A stretch of 64,000 nucleotides of DNA from Lewinellaceae bacterium (GCA_020636375.1 JACJXZ010000004.1:186001-250000), one strand, 5' to 3'; positions 15,544 to 24,510 are shown, numbered from the stretch's first letter. The notes: generated by a model from the letters alone, not told the origin. Made by a program: numbers and translations.

Positions 15544-17616
15544 CTAAGCTCCCCCCTTGACGCCCACTGCCACCACGACCGAACGCGCTTCTACCTTTAC
15601 CTTCCGCTTCCGGATCGCCGGCGCGTCTTCCAGGCTGTAAATATCCCGGGAAGCGGGCGCCGCCGTGTTGACGGCCTGTTTCCACTTCCATTGCCGGCTT
15701 CCCGGCAATTCGAACTCCAGCGGCTCCCAGTACATGTTGATCATGGCGTGCAGGCGTTTATCGTAGTTCCTGTTTTTCAGGGAGAAGGCCAGGCTGTGGG
15801 AGCTGAAGCCGAAGTCGGGCTTGCTGAGCTCGATGCCGTGAAACGTGCAGGAGGATCCCCCGAGGTGTTCCGGGGTGTTCCAGTACCACTCTTCCTGGAA
15901 GAATTCCATAGACAAGTTGAACCGGGTCAGCTGCTGCACGAAGCGGAGCAGGCCCGGGTTCTGTTCCACCAGGTCCCAGTTGAACCAGCTGATCTCATTG
16001 TCCTGGCAATAGGCGTTGTTGTTGCCCTGCTGGGTGCGGCGCACTTCATCGCCCATGAGCAGCATGGGGGTTCCCTGGCTGATCATGAGCAGGGTGAAGA
16101 AATTGCGGATTTGCTTCTGCCGCAGCTTTTCTACCTTGGGGTCGGCGCTGGGCCCTTCGGCGCCGCAGTTCCAGCTGAAGTTGGCGTTGTGGCCGTCCCG
16201 GTTGCCTTCTCCGTTGGCAAAATTGTGTTTTTCGTTGTAGGATACCAGGTCGTTCAGCGTAAACCCGTCGTGGCAGGTGATAAAATTGATGCTGCGGTTG
16301 GGGTCGCGCAGCAGCTTTTTGAACAGGTCGGGGCTGGCAGTGATGCGGTTGCGCACGGCACTCGCCATGCCGGCGTCGCCTTTGACAAAACGGCGCGTAT
16401 CGTCGCGGTACCTCCCGTTCCATTCCGCCCATTTGTCCCCGACAAATGACCCTACCTGGTATTGGTGGACATCCCAGGCCTCGGCGATGATCTTGGTGGG
16501 CGCCAGCACGGGGTCGGATTCGATCTCCCAGAGCACCGGCGGGTTTTGGATGGGGCGGCCGTTCTCATCCCGGGACAGGACGCTGGCCAGGTCGAAGCGG
16601 AAGCCGTCGACGTGCATTTCCGAGACCCAGTACCGCAGGCAGTCCCGGATCATCCGGCGCACCACCGAGTGGTTGGCGTTCAGGGTGTTGCCGGTGCCGG
16701 TGAAGTTCTGGTAAGCGTAGTGGCTGTTCTCCTTGTTGAGCATGTAGTAGGCCCGGTTTTCGATGCCCCGGAAGGAGAGGGTGGGGCCCTGCTCGTCCCC
16801 TTCGCCGCTGTGGTTGAAAACCACATCCAGGATCACTTCGATGCCGGCGCGGTGCAGCGCTTTGACCATATCCCGGAATTCTCTGATCGTGCCCAGGGGG
16901 TCCGGCGTGCTGGAATAGCCCTGGTGAGGAGCAAAGAAGGCAATGGGGCTGTAACCCCAGTAGTTGGAAAGGTCGTTGGGCACGTCGAAGGGGTCGAACT
17001 GTTGCACCGGCAATAATTCCACGGCGGTGATGCCCAGCTTTTTGAGGTAGGGGATTTTTTCGGCCAGGCCCCGGTAGGTGCCCCGCAGTTCCTCCGGCAG
17101 GCCGGAGCTGGGGTGCCGGGTGAACCCGCCGACGTGCATCTCATAAATGATGGACCGGGAAAAAGGATGGTTGAGCGGCTTGTCGCCCTCCCAGTCGTAA
17201 TCGCCGTCGGCAACGACGACGCTCTTGATGGCCCGGGCGCTGTTGTCTCCCGGACCGATCGCGGCCTGGCGGTCATAGGTGTCCATGGCTACGGCCCGGG
17301 CATACGGGTCGATCAGCACCTTGTTGCCGTCAAACCGGTAGCCTTTGTCAGCGGCGTAGGGCCCGTAAACGCGCCATCCGTACAGTTGGCCGGGGCGGAT
17401 ATTCGTCAGGAAGATATGCCAGTAGTAAAATGTTTTATTCTGTCCGGGGTCCAGCCAGAACGTATAAGAAGGGTAGCGGTGGTCTTCCGCATCGAAGAGC
17501 AGCAACTCTACCGCCGAGGCGTTTTTAGTGAAAAGGCAGAAGTTGACGCCGCCGTCGATTACGGTCGCTCCCAGCGGGAAGCTCTGCCCCGGGCGGGCCT
17601 TCGGTTTTTTACTCAT
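15544..17616 (-). CDS. glgX: Glycogen debranching enzyme GlgX
   Basis: A 690-residue cytosolic GH13 enzyme that removes alpha-1,6 branches left on degraded glycogen. It has an N-terminal CBM48-like domain (GATVIDGGVNFCLFTKNASA, about 18-37; YGWRVYGPYAADKGYRFDGNK in the next part), then the barrel: ILDVVFNHSGEGDEQGP (near 255), the nucleophile region MHVDGFRFDLASVL (near 340), the acid-base region IIAEAWDVHQYQVG (near 380), and INFITCHDGFTLNDLV (near 445). All catalytic motifs are present and length is usual. A 14-base tandem repeat lies upstream of the start. Confidence 0.93.
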   Translation of the reverse strand: MSKKPKARPGQSFPLGATVIDGGVNFCLFTKNASAVELLLFDAEDHRYPSYTFWLDPGQNKTFYYWHIFLTNIRPGQLYGWRVYGPYAADKGYRFDGNKVLIDPYARAVAMDTYDRQAAIGPGDNSARAIKSVVVADGDYDWEGDKPLNHPFSRSIIYEMHVGGFTRHPSSGLPEELRGTYRGLAEKIPYLKKLGITAVELLPVQQFDPFDVPNDLSNYWGYSPIAFFAPHQGYSSTPDPLGTIREFRDMVKALHRAGIEVILDVVFNHSGEGDEQGPTLSFRGIENRAYYMLNKENSHYAYQNFTGTGNTLNANHSVVRRMIRDCLRYWVSEMHVDGFRFDLASVLSRDENGRPIQNPPVLWEIESDPVLAPTKIIAEAWDVHQYQVGSFVGDKWAEWNGRYRDDTRRFVKGDAGMASAVRNRITASPDLFKKLLRDPNRSINFITCHDGFTLNDLVSYNEKHNFANGEGNRDGHNANFSWNCGAEGPSADPKVEKLRQKQIRNFFTLLMISQGTPMLLMGDEVRRTQQGNNNAYCQDNEISWFNWDLVEQNPGLLRFVQQLTRFNLSMEFFQEEWYWNTPEHLGGSSCTFHGIELSKPDFGFSSHSLAFSLKNRNYDKRLHAMINMYWEPLEFELPGSRQWKWKQAVNTAAPASRDIYSLEDAPAIRKRKVKVEARSVVVAVGVKGGA

Positions 17617-17780
17617 GAGGATCTGTTATTGCCACTGGTTATAACGGGCAAAGCCCGCCGATAATTGCTGCGTCGGCAGGCTTTGATCCCATTTTGGCCA
17701 GGGCTGTAGTTTGTTCTTGAGTGTAGCGGTTCGGCATTCGCGGTTCGCTTGGGGACAGGCGAATTACGAAAGGCAAACTG

Positions 17781-17860
17781 CGAACCGCGAATAGCGAACC
17801 GCGAATAGCGAACCGCGAATAGCGAACCGCGAATAGCGAACCGCGAATAGCGAACCGCGA
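17781..17860. repeat. 14-bp tandem repeat, about 5.7 copies
   Basis: The unit CGAACCGCGAATAG is repeated head to tail five times from 17781, then CGAACCGCGA. The flanks (17700-17780 and up to 17870) contain looser variants such as GCGGTTCGC. It lies between glgX and the GerW-like fragment. No coding sense. Confidence 0.9.
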
Positions 17861-17868
17861 ACCACCGG

Positions 17869-18185
17869 TCACACCTCAACGGCTTCCTCTTTTTTCATTT
17901 TCTGTTGTTGCAGGAACTTGTCCAGCAATTCAGGGGCCTTTTCGAAGGCGCTGCTCAGCCCTCCTTTGGCCCGCGTGGAAATAAAGCTGATCTCGGCACC
18001 CCGGCTGACCAGGAAGCCGATCGGCTCGATGCCGATGCCGCCGCCCAGCCCCATGCCTTCGCCATGGCCCTGCTGGGGCGCATCGCCTTCGCCGCCGCCG
18101 GAGCCAAAGGCTATGCTAAAACCCACACCGCAACGGCAATCAGCAGAAGCAATAAGACGATGAGGATATTCAGCACCATAGGCAT
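17869..18185 (-). pseudogene. GerW/YtfJ-like protein, probably broken
   Basis: The C-terminal part reads GFSIAFGSGGGEGDAPQQGH, then GGGIGIEPIGFLVSRGAEIS and a helix GLSSAFEKAPELLDKFLQ, matching the glycine-rich GerW (YtfJ) family, whose function outside spore formers is unknown. Upstream in another frame, 18185 to 18111 codes MPMVLNILIVLLLLLIAVAV and a stop, a membrane helix. Some GerW-like proteins begin with such a helix, so an internal deletion or frameshift is likely. The shorter reading could begin at GTG 18126 and give 85 residues. Confidence 0.55.
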
Positions 18186-18489
18186 TTTTTTAAATGCGCC
18201 CCCAAGCTAAGGGCGTGCTCGGCCCCAGTCAATGTTTTTTGTCATCTCCGGCCGGTGACCTTTGTCAGGCAGGCCTGCGCGCCAAATGAAGGCGGTCAGT
18301 GTTGCCGGTTGAACGTTTGATGGGGGCTGTTCAAAACGCTGTGTCTTTTGTTTAAACCGCAGTCTTTCTCTTCGGCTCAAAACTTGCGGGCGGACACACA
18401 TTTCTGAACAATCTCGTTTGATGTGCCCCGGCCGACCGGCCCCCCTTTCACACATCACACGTAACTATTTAGGTGGGCCTGATGCCTTT

Positions 18490-18584
18490 GCCACGAAGAC
18501 ACCAAGACACCAAGATCGCACCAAGGCTTTGTGCAATCTTAGTGTCCGTCTGTTCAGCCGGATAAATTTTTGTGTCTTCGTGGC
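18490..18584. repeat. Inverted repeat with GCCACGAAGACAC arms
   Basis: GCCACGAAGACAC (18490-18502) pairs with GTGTCTTCGTGGC (18572-18584). Left of the loop a 10-base direct repeat (CACCAAGACA) follows. Such AGACACCAAG repeats recur in intergenic DNA of many Bacteroidota as I recall. The 18186-18651 interval otherwise holds no gene I can support. Confidence 0.6.
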
Positions 18585-18651
18585 TAAAAAGCGGAGGGCT
18601 GCTAAATAGTTGCCATCACACATCACACAACAAAAACCGCTCTCGTTCCTT

Positions 18652-19575
18652 TCAGGAAAGCGGCAGCGCATAAAACGCTTCACATCCCGAATGCCCGGTG
18701 CTGCCCAGCGGGGCATCCAGCCGTTTGAAGCCCAGGCGCTGGTACAGCTTATTGGCCTGCCACATGCGCTCCACCGTTTCCAGGTAACAAAGCCGGTAGC
18801 CCAGCTCGCGGGCCTTGCCGAGGCAATGGAGGGCCAGCCGCTTGCCCCAGCCCATGCCGCGCAGCTCGGGCAGGAAATACATCTTTTTCAGTTCGCAGGT
18901 CTGTTCGTCGCCGCCGGCGAGGGGGCCGATGCCGCCGCAACCCAGGACTTCGCCCTGCCGTTCGATCACGAAAAAGGCGGAACGGGGATTACGGTAGGCT
19001 TCGTACATCCCGTCCACCTCCGGGTCCATGATGGAATAGCCCTCTCCGACGGTGCCGAATTCCGTCATCACCTGCCGGATGATGCGGGCTACTTTCTTAT
19101 TATCGCCCGGTTGGACGGGGCGCAGGGTGTAGTCGTGCTGCAGCCGGCTCTGGTACAGGGCTTTGGCGTAGAGGCTCAGCCCCTGCAGGGCGGCCTCCCG
19201 TTCGGTTTCATCCAGCAATTGCAGGGCTTGCTCCACCTGCGCCTCAGCCAGGGCATTGTTGCAGCGGGTAGCTTCCTGGCCGGCAGGGGTGAGGGTAAAG
19301 AACTTCTGCCGCTGGTCCATGCCGTTGATTTCCGACTTGACGAGCCCCTTTTCCACAAGGCTTTTCAGCAACCGGCTGGTAGTCGATTTGTCCAGCCGGA
19401 GAGCTTCCGCCAGCTCGCCGGCGGCCATCATCCCGTGTCGATCCAGTTCGAAAAGCGCGTGGCACTGGGAGTAGGTGTAGCCGGTGTCCTGAAAAACGCC
19501 TTTGAGCAGGTCGAGTTCGCGGACGAGGGTGCGGGAGGATTGGCGCAGTTGGGAGATGAAGGTGGGGGTGTTCAT
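18652..19575 (-). CDS. MarR-type regulator fused to GNAT acetyltransferase
   Basis: A 307-residue two-domain protein. Residues 1-145 are a winged-helix MarR domain (YTYSQCHALFELDRHG, ELAEALRLDKSTTSRLLKSL, GMDQRQKFFTLTPAGQE). Residues about 150-307 are a GNAT acetyltransferase (LRPVQPGDNKKVARIIRQV, AFFVIERQGEVLGCGGIGPL, and the CoA loop LRGMGWGKRLALHCLGKARE). Fusions of this kind occur widely and probably couple sensing to acetylation of a small molecule or amino acid. The start at 19575 (MNTPTFISQLRQ) follows a palindromic operator; the longer reading from 19707 runs through it. Confidence 0.88.
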   Translation of the reverse strand: MNTPTFISQLRQSSRTLVRELDLLKGVFQDTGYTYSQCHALFELDRHGMMAAGELAEALRLDKSTTSRLLKSLVEKGLVKSEINGMDQRQKFFTLTPAGQEATRCNNALAEAQVEQALQLLDETEREAALQGLSLYAKALYQSRLQHDYTLRPVQPGDNKKVARIIRQVMTEFGTVGEGYSIMDPEVDGMYEAYRNPRSAFFVIERQGEVLGCGGIGPLAGGDEQTCELKKMYFLPELRGMGWGKRLALHCLGKARELGYRLCYLETVERMWQANKLYQRLGFKRLDAPLGSTGHSGCEAFYALPLS

Positions 19576-19580
19576 GTTTT

Positions 19581-19619
19581 TAGTTGCAAATATCAAATTT
19601 TGATTGACTTTTGCAACTA
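19581..19619 (-). promoter_or_regulatory. Palindromic operator of the MarR-GNAT gene
   Basis: TAGTTGCAAA (19581-19590) and TTTGCAACTA (19610-19619) are exact reverse complements, 19 bases apart and only 5 bases upstream of the ATG. MarR proteins bind such palindromes, so autorepression is likely. The minus-strand sequence also contains an AT-rich promoter-like stretch (GATATTTG). Confidence 0.55.
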
Positions 19620-19658
19620 AATTAGCAGAATAAAATAGGCCAACCCATATTTTTTTTC

Positions 19659-20000
19659 TGATTGTAACAGATTGCGTAGCTGCCTTTGGTGATCCGCGGC
19701 CCGACATTGGAAGGCCATAATCCCGTAGGGATGTTAGTCCATTGCCAGGGCCGTGAGGCCCTGGTTGTCATAGAGGCGTTCCCAGAGCTCTGTAAGAGCG
19801 ATAGCCCAAAAGGCGCCAGGGCATTGCGGCGATTGGCTGTCGTCCTTACCACATAGTGGCCCCTTTGGGGCAGGACTAGGGCGTACATGGCCATTAATCC
19901 AGGGCCTATCGGCCCTGGCAATGAGCCATCGTCCCTACGGGACTAAGGAGACACGGCCGCTACCCTTTGCCCCTTCCAGCTACGCAATCCGTTACAATCA
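19659..20000. mobile_element. 342-bp element with 23-bp terminal inverted repeats
   Basis: The 23-base arm at 19659-19681 (core ATTGTAACAGATTGCGTAGC) matches the reverse complement of 19978-20000 with one mismatch. Inside are smaller complementary words such as CCCGTAGGGATG near 19729 and GTCCCTACGGGAC near 19931, and GGGCCGTGAGGCCC near 19748. No open frame of note. It fits a MITE or a structured RNA-like repeat. Confidence 0.55.
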
Positions 20001-20321
20001 GTTTTTTTTTAAATAATGGCTGATGGAACATCGGTATTGTCGCTCCTGTTTACTTGCGTGATGCCTTGAAAAAGTGTTATCAGATCATTATCGACAAAGA
20101 ACGCAATCATTTCCAACTGATGCGAGTAGGTTGGGATAAGGATGATTTTGTTCATGATTGCATCATGCACTTCTCCCATAATGTCAGGCTAAACGGAAAA
20201 AAGAGATGCCCATGTGCCCCCACTTTCAAAAAGCCCGGCGCAAATGGCCATCTCTTCCTTTTACTTGTTGATCCGTTTCTGCTTTATCTGCGAGCGGACA
20301 GCTGAACACCGAACCCCGCCG
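20001..20321. other. Gene-free stretch with a doubtful coding remnant
   Basis: Nothing certain. A plus frame at 20054-20190 reads CYQIIIDKERNHFQLMRVGW followed by DKDDFVHDCIMHF, which faintly recalls the DKDHVHxL region of IS200-type transposases, but the match is too weak to call. The rest is low value. Confidence 0.3.
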
Positions 20322-21143
20322 TCAATACTGCTGCTTCACCGCCTCCTGCTTCACCGTACTCCCCTTCTTGGCACCCTCGCCTTCCTCCTTGTTCAGCTTG
20401 TTGTACAGCTGCTTGTTGAACTCGGCGCTGATGACGTCCTTATCCATGCGGACCTGTTCGATCATCACCTCGGGGGTGACCAGGCCGTCGTCGAAGGAGA
20501 AGATCCAGTATTCGGTGTCGTTGAGGCGTTTTTCCACCAGCATGTCGGCCTGTACGTAACTCTTGGCCCATTCTTCCGGGTCGATGCCCTCGGCCAGTTC
20601 CACGACCAGCTCATTGGGGATGAGGTAGTCGGGCACGTTGTCGTCGGGCGCTTCTTTCTGTATCCATCCGGTATTGGACTGGGCGACCTGGTCGAGCAGG
20701 CTCTCCAGCCATTTTACGGAGTTCGGCCGGATTTCCTTTCCGGTAACGGTCTTTTTCCTGCTTCCGTCGTAGAACGTTATGGAAACGCTCTGCATGTCCG
20801 GTATGCGGCCCCGGTAGGCGTCTTTGTACTGCCAGAGGTTGGCGTTTTTGAATTCGCGCAGCAGGCGCTCCATCTCGTCCTTTTCCAGTTTCTTTACATA
20901 AGTTCCCAGCCGGTCGGTATATCGTTCTCCTTTGTAGCTGACGATGCCTTTCTCGTAGATAGTAAGCGTGAAAACAGGACAGCGGCCGTAGCAGGGTCCT
21001 TTCGTCATCTCGATGACCTTATCCATGCTGCTGAGGCTCATGCCGGCGCTCGGGCCGCAGCCAACAGACAATAAGGCAATAACAACGAAAGAAACTGTGG
21101 AGAGGCCCAGGGTCCTGGGGGGTATAAGATGATTAATACTCAT
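20322..21143 (-). CDS. DUF6438 domain lipoprotein
   Basis: A 273-residue protein with a lipobox-type signal (VVIALLSVGC, Cys near residue 29). The mature part opens with VIEMTKGPCYGRCPVFTLTIY (split here as CYGRCPVF, near 50-57), the hallmark of DUF6438, with two close cysteines, then beta strands. From about residue 165 a second region (NVPDYLIPNELVVELAEGID) resembles a subtilase-propeptide-like or inhibitor-like fold only loosely. Ends in a Lys- and Gln-rich tail. Function unknown; outer-membrane or periplasmic location. The 21143 ATG (MSINHLI) gives a normal signal length. Confidence 0.7.
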   Translation of the reverse strand: MSINHLIPPRTLGLSTVSFVVIALLSVGCGPSAGMSLSSMDKVIEMTKGPCYGRCPVFTLTIYEKGIVSYKGERYTDRLGTYVKKLEKDEMERLLREFKNANLWQYKDAYRGRIPDMQSVSITFYDGSRKKTVTGKEIRPNSVKWLESLLDQVAQSNTGWIQKEAPDDNVPDYLIPNELVVELAEGIDPEEWAKSYVQADMLVEKRLNDTEYWIFSFDDGLVTPEVMIEQVRMDKDVISAEFNKQLYNKLNKEEGEGAKKGSTVKQEAVKQQY

Positions 21144-21254
21144 CAGGAACAAGGTTTGGTTTAAGCTTGGATTGTATTCGTACTCCTAATGTAAGCTTTC
21201 GATAAAGTTACATGTGGATGCGAAATTTAGTTCTTATGCTTGTCAGCTATGGGA

Positions 21255-22430
21255 TTACCTGGCAATGATAAGCTTTTTGACGTGTATTTTCCTTCCATTC
21301 CTGATTTTTATATAATAGATACCGTTAATGAATAAACCTGGGGAAATGTAGTAGGGAGCGCCGAAGGCGTTGGGGTCGCTGAATAGTAAACGGCCGGAAG
21401 CGTCAAAAATTGCAATCTCGTATTCCTCTTTTTTCGGCAGGTGGAGGGCTATATCCGTTGAAGCCGGGTTGCAGAGCAAGGCCGGCTCTTCTTTTTCGGA
21501 TAGAAGGGGTTCTGTGGCTACCGGCAGGCAGGAAGCGTCGAGCAGGCCGGGCCGGAAGGCCGCCAGGGCCGCCCGGGCGCGTTCTTTCTGCCCGCGGGTA
21601 AACATCGACATGCAGCGGTCGGCGGGCAGGTTCATGAAATTCATGAACATATCCGCCGTGCCGCAGGAGAAGGATGGGTGGACGGGGCAATTCCCGCCGG
21701 TAAAGTCCGAATAGCTGTAAGCCTGTTCTTCTGTATCTTCCACCATGTCGTCGGATTGGCAAAGGGGGTCTTCCAGGCCTTCCCCCCAGAGGTGCTTGAG
21801 GTTGAGGTAGTGGCCGATCTCGTGAGTGGCCGTGCGGCCCAGGTTGAACGGCGCGGTTGCCGTTCCCGCCGTGCCGAAACAATCCGGGCGGACGAAGATG
21901 CCTTGTTCGTCGGCCGGAATCTGGGGGTCATCGGGGAAAGTCCCGTCCCCGCAGGCGCCGTCATTGCGGGCGCTGACCCAGGCGTTGAGGCAGCGCTCGG
22001 GGTCCAGGGCGTCGCGGCCGCCGAGATCCGTATGGCAAACCCGGCGCCGGCCGCCGGCGTAGAGGTTGGCGATGTTGGCAAAAGCCGTCTGGGTGCGGGT
22101 CACGGCCACCAGGCAGAACTCGATCTCCATATCGGCCACGTCGCCGGCAAAAGGCCCGGGTACGGTGGGTATTTCCGGGTTGCGCGCCCGGAAATCTTCA
22201 TTCAGCACGTCGACCTGGGATTGTACCTGCGCGTCCGAAATGTTCTCCTGCGGGTTGCTCCAGACGATGTGAACGGCTATGGGGATGGTGATGACGGCCT
22301 GCCTGCCGGCCACGGCATCGGGGGCAGGTGCTATGCCCGCTTGCGGTGCCGGCTGCACGGCGCAGCGATGCTGGGAACGGGCAGCCAGGCCCGGGATCAG
22401 CAACAGGAGGGAGAACCACCATTTTTTCAT
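21255..22430 (-). CDS. M43-family secreted metalloprotease with T9SS tail
   Basis: A 391-residue secreted protease. Signal peptide MKKWWFSLLLLIPGLAARSQ; a propeptide-like stretch with TIPIAVHIVWSNPQENISDA (about 48-67); then the zinc site HEIGHYLNLKHLWG (about 203-216), where two His and Glu match the HExxHxxGxxH pattern of pappalysin/cytophagalysin enzymes, and a Met-turn FMNFMNLPADRCMSMFTRGQ (about 264-283). The C-terminal 80 residues (IAIFDASGRLLFSDPNAFGA to KKLIIAR) are a type A T9SS sorting domain. So it should be exported through T9SS and either released or anchored to the surface. Confidence 0.9.
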   Translation of the reverse strand: MKKWWFSLLLLIPGLAARSQHRCAVQPAPQAGIAPAPDAVAGRQAVITIPIAVHIVWSNPQENISDAQVQSQVDVLNEDFRARNPEIPTVPGPFAGDVADMEIEFCLVAVTRTQTAFANIANLYAGGRRRVCHTDLGGRDALDPERCLNAWVSARNDGACGDGTFPDDPQIPADEQGIFVRPDCFGTAGTATAPFNLGRTATHEIGHYLNLKHLWGEGLEDPLCQSDDMVEDTEEQAYSYSDFTGGNCPVHPSFSCGTADMFMNFMNLPADRCMSMFTRGQKERARAALAAFRPGLLDASCLPVATEPLLSEKEEPALLCNPASTDIALHLPKKEEYEIAIFDASGRLLFSDPNAFGAPYYISPGLFINGIYYIKIRNGRKIHVKKLIIAR

Positions 22431-22628
22431 AGAAGGCTGGTGTTGGTTGTTTTTGGAGGTCCAGCTAAGTTAAGGATGGAACGAAGGAATGATGGAACGA
22501 AGGAATGATAGAATTTTACCCGGCCGAGGCACGAGGACGGGCCTCCAGTCATTCATTCCTTCATTCCTCCAGTCATTCATTCCTTTGTCGGACTTTCCGG
22601 AGCAGCCTCAACAATCCAGCAATCCCCC

Positions 22629-23627
22629 CTACTGCCCCCCGAGATACTGGTACAGCTCATCCAGTTTCGGCGAGATAATGATTTCCGTCCTCCGGTTGAG
22701 GGATTTGCCGAAAGCCGTGTTGTTGGGGGCTTTCGGGAGGTATTCCCCCCGGCCGGCGGCGGTGATCCGTTCCGGGTTGATGCCGTAGGAGACCAGCAGG
22801 TTGGTAACGGCCACGGCACGGTCGACGCTGAGGTTCCAGTTGGCGAGGGCGTCGCCGTCGGAGTCGGTATGGCCCTCCACCACGATGTCGATATCGGGGT
22901 TGGATTTCAGGGTGTTGGCCAGTTCGCGCAGGGCGCGCTGCCCTTCGGCGTCTATGCGGGTGCTGCCGCTTGGGAACAGCAGGTTGGAGCTCAGGGAGAG
23001 GTAGAGCTTGCCATTGCGGTCCTCGACGGAGAGGTCGCTGCTGGAAAAGCGGCTCATCATAAGGTCGAGGCCTTCGCGGACGTCCTTCATGTTGGCCTCT
23101 TTGGTATTCAGCATTTGTTCCAGTTCCTGGATGCGGATGTTCCGGTCGGCCAGGGCGCCTTTGATGTTGGCGTAGTCGTACTCTATAGTATTGAGCCGGT
23201 TGTCTTTCTGGTACAGCTCATATTCCAGGCCTTCCTGCCGCTTTCGGCTTTCGTCGATGTTGAGCTGCTGGTCGGAGAGCTGGCGCTCCAGGTTGTATTT
23301 TTCGTAGGACGCGGTGATGTCCAGCTCGTTGCGGTCCTTTTTGAGTCCCTCCACGCGTTCCAGCAGCGCCAGGTAGCTGTTCTGCAGGCTTTTGTTGGTC
23401 ACTACATACTGCTCGAGGTCGAGGCGGGTATTGCGGAACTCGATCTCCAACTGCCGGTTTTCTTCTGCGACCTTATTGTACTCGTTGCGCAGGGAATCAG
23501 CGACCTGGGCCTCCGACTCGTAATACTTTTTCTGCTCTTCCAGTTCCTGGTATTCTTTTTGGGTCACGCAACCGGAAAAAGCAGCTGCGGCAACGAATAG
23601 GATCAGAGCGTAATGCTTCATAGTCAT
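22629..23627 (-). CDS. OmpA-family lipoprotein with long coiled coil
   Basis: A 332-residue envelope protein. The signal ends in a lipobox (AAAAFSGC, Cys about 20), followed by a coiled coil of about 170 residues (VTQKEYQELEEQKKYYESEA, NKVAEENRQLEIEFRNTRLD and onward), then an OmpA peptidoglycan-binding domain (about 215-325) with LLFPSGSTRIDAEGQRAL, VVEGHTDSDGDALANWNLS and SLNRRTEIIISPKLDEL. It should link outer membrane and peptidoglycan. ATG at 23627 (MTMKHYALILF) is chosen; the frame is open further up only by chance. A second ATG lies two codons in. Confidence 0.88.
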   Translation of the reverse strand: MTMKHYALILFVAAAAFSGCVTQKEYQELEEQKKYYESEAQVADSLRNEYNKVAEENRQLEIEFRNTRLDLEQYVVTNKSLQNSYLALLERVEGLKKDRNELDITASYEKYNLERQLSDQQLNIDESRKRQEGLEYELYQKDNRLNTIEYDYANIKGALADRNIRIQELEQMLNTKEANMKDVREGLDLMMSRFSSSDLSVEDRNGKLYLSLSSNLLFPSGSTRIDAEGQRALRELANTLKSNPDIDIVVEGHTDSDGDALANWNLSVDRAVAVTNLLVSYGINPERITAAGRGEYLPKAPNNTAFGKSLNRRTEIIISPKLDELYQYLGGQ

Positions 23628-23734
23628 GGTTGTTGAGGTAATAGGAATGGTGCAATGTAGCAAATTTATACTATTTGGGAAAATTAACGCCAAATCCTGA
23701 AATCCTGTCCATACCTTTGCGGGCAAAAAGGCCC

Positions 23735-24379
23735 ATGAAGGATTTTCTGCTCTTTCTACTTTTGCTGCTGGTCCTGGCCGGCTGCCGCAATGAACCCAAA
23801 AATGCCGGCACCGCCGGCGCTGTTGCGGAACAACCCGCCGCCGCGCCACAAGACCCCGGCCCCCAACAACCGGCAACGGCCGAGGCGTCGGTTGAAAAAA
23901 AGGACGTGGCGCCAACCACAGAATCCCGCCCCGCCTACACGCCGCCTCAGAGCCAGGACGTGCTGACGATAACTGCCCGCAGCGCTCAGGCCCGCCCCGG
24001 CGCCGATGTGTGCGTGGCTTTCCAGGTCAAGGGCTTCGTCAACCTCCTCGCTATGCAGTATACAATCGCCTGGGACCCCGGGGTGCTCGAGTTTAAAGCC
24101 CTGAACAACCCGGGGTTGCCCTACCTCGACCGGGCTGACTTCGGGTACAACCGCCTGCAGGACGGCCTGCTGCCGTTCGTCTGGATCAACGACGCCCTGC
24201 AGGCTACCACCGTCCCCGATGAGAGCGTCGTCTTCGAGGTTTGCTTCAAAGCGATTGGCGCTTCCGGCCAAAGTACGGCCATTCGTTTCCAACAACAACC
24301 GACTCCCTTCGAAGTGGTCAACATCAACGAGGAAATCGTGAAACTCGAACCGGTGGAGGGGAGGGTCACTATTGAGTAG
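23735..24379 (+). CDS. Cohesin-like domain lipoprotein
   Basis: A 214-residue lipoprotein. Signal MKDFLLFLLLLLVLAGC with lipobox Cys 17, a Pro/Ala-rich spacer (about 25-75), then a cohesin-type beta-sandwich from about residue 88: VLTITARSAQARPGADVCVAFQ-like start, FVNLLAMQYTIAWDPGVLEF, then FKALNNPGLPYLDRADFGYN and SVVFEVCFKAIGASGQSTAI, ending EGRVTIE. Cohesins bind dockerins. Dockerin-like segments occur in the giant proteins at 43667 and 50107, so this could be a membrane receptor for them, but other partners are possible. Start at 23735; an upstream ATG at 23675 adds 20 non-signal residues. Confidence 0.75.
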   Translation: MKDFLLFLLLLLVLAGCRNEPKNAGTAGAVAEQPAAAPQDPGPQQPATAEASVEKKDVAPTTESRPAYTPPQSQDVLTITARSAQARPGADVCVAFQVKGFVNLLAMQYTIAWDPGVLEFKALNNPGLPYLDRADFGYNRLQDGLLPFVWINDALQATTVPDESVVFEVCFKAIGASGQSTAIRFQQQPTPFEVVNINEEIVKLEPVEGRVTIE

Positions 24380-24442
24380 AAGCAGGGAAACGAATTCCGG
24401 AATAGCTGCTTCAAACAGGCTCTAAGGCATTAGTTGACCCGG

Positions 24443-24508
24443 TCATTCACTCATTCACTCATTCACTCATTCACTCATTCACTCATTCACCCATTCACCC
24501 ATTCACTC
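24443..24508. repeat. 8-bp tandem repeat TCATTCAC
   Basis: About eight head-to-tail copies of TCATTCAC, with CCATTCAC variants at the right end. It lies between convergent genes (cohesin lipoprotein and RlpA) and ends 2 bases before the rlpA stop. Confidence 0.9.
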
Positions 24509-24510
24509 CC

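Noticed and set aside
17781..17860. CRISPR array
   Set aside because: 14-bp units without unique spacers and no cas genes; a simple tandem repeat.
20054..20305. Possible IS200-type transposase fragment
   Set aside because: Only a faint DKDxVH resemblance, no catalytic His-x-His or Tyr region.
24443..24508. CRISPR or attachment site
   Set aside because: Pure 8-bp tandem repeat; no spacers, no integrase nearby.
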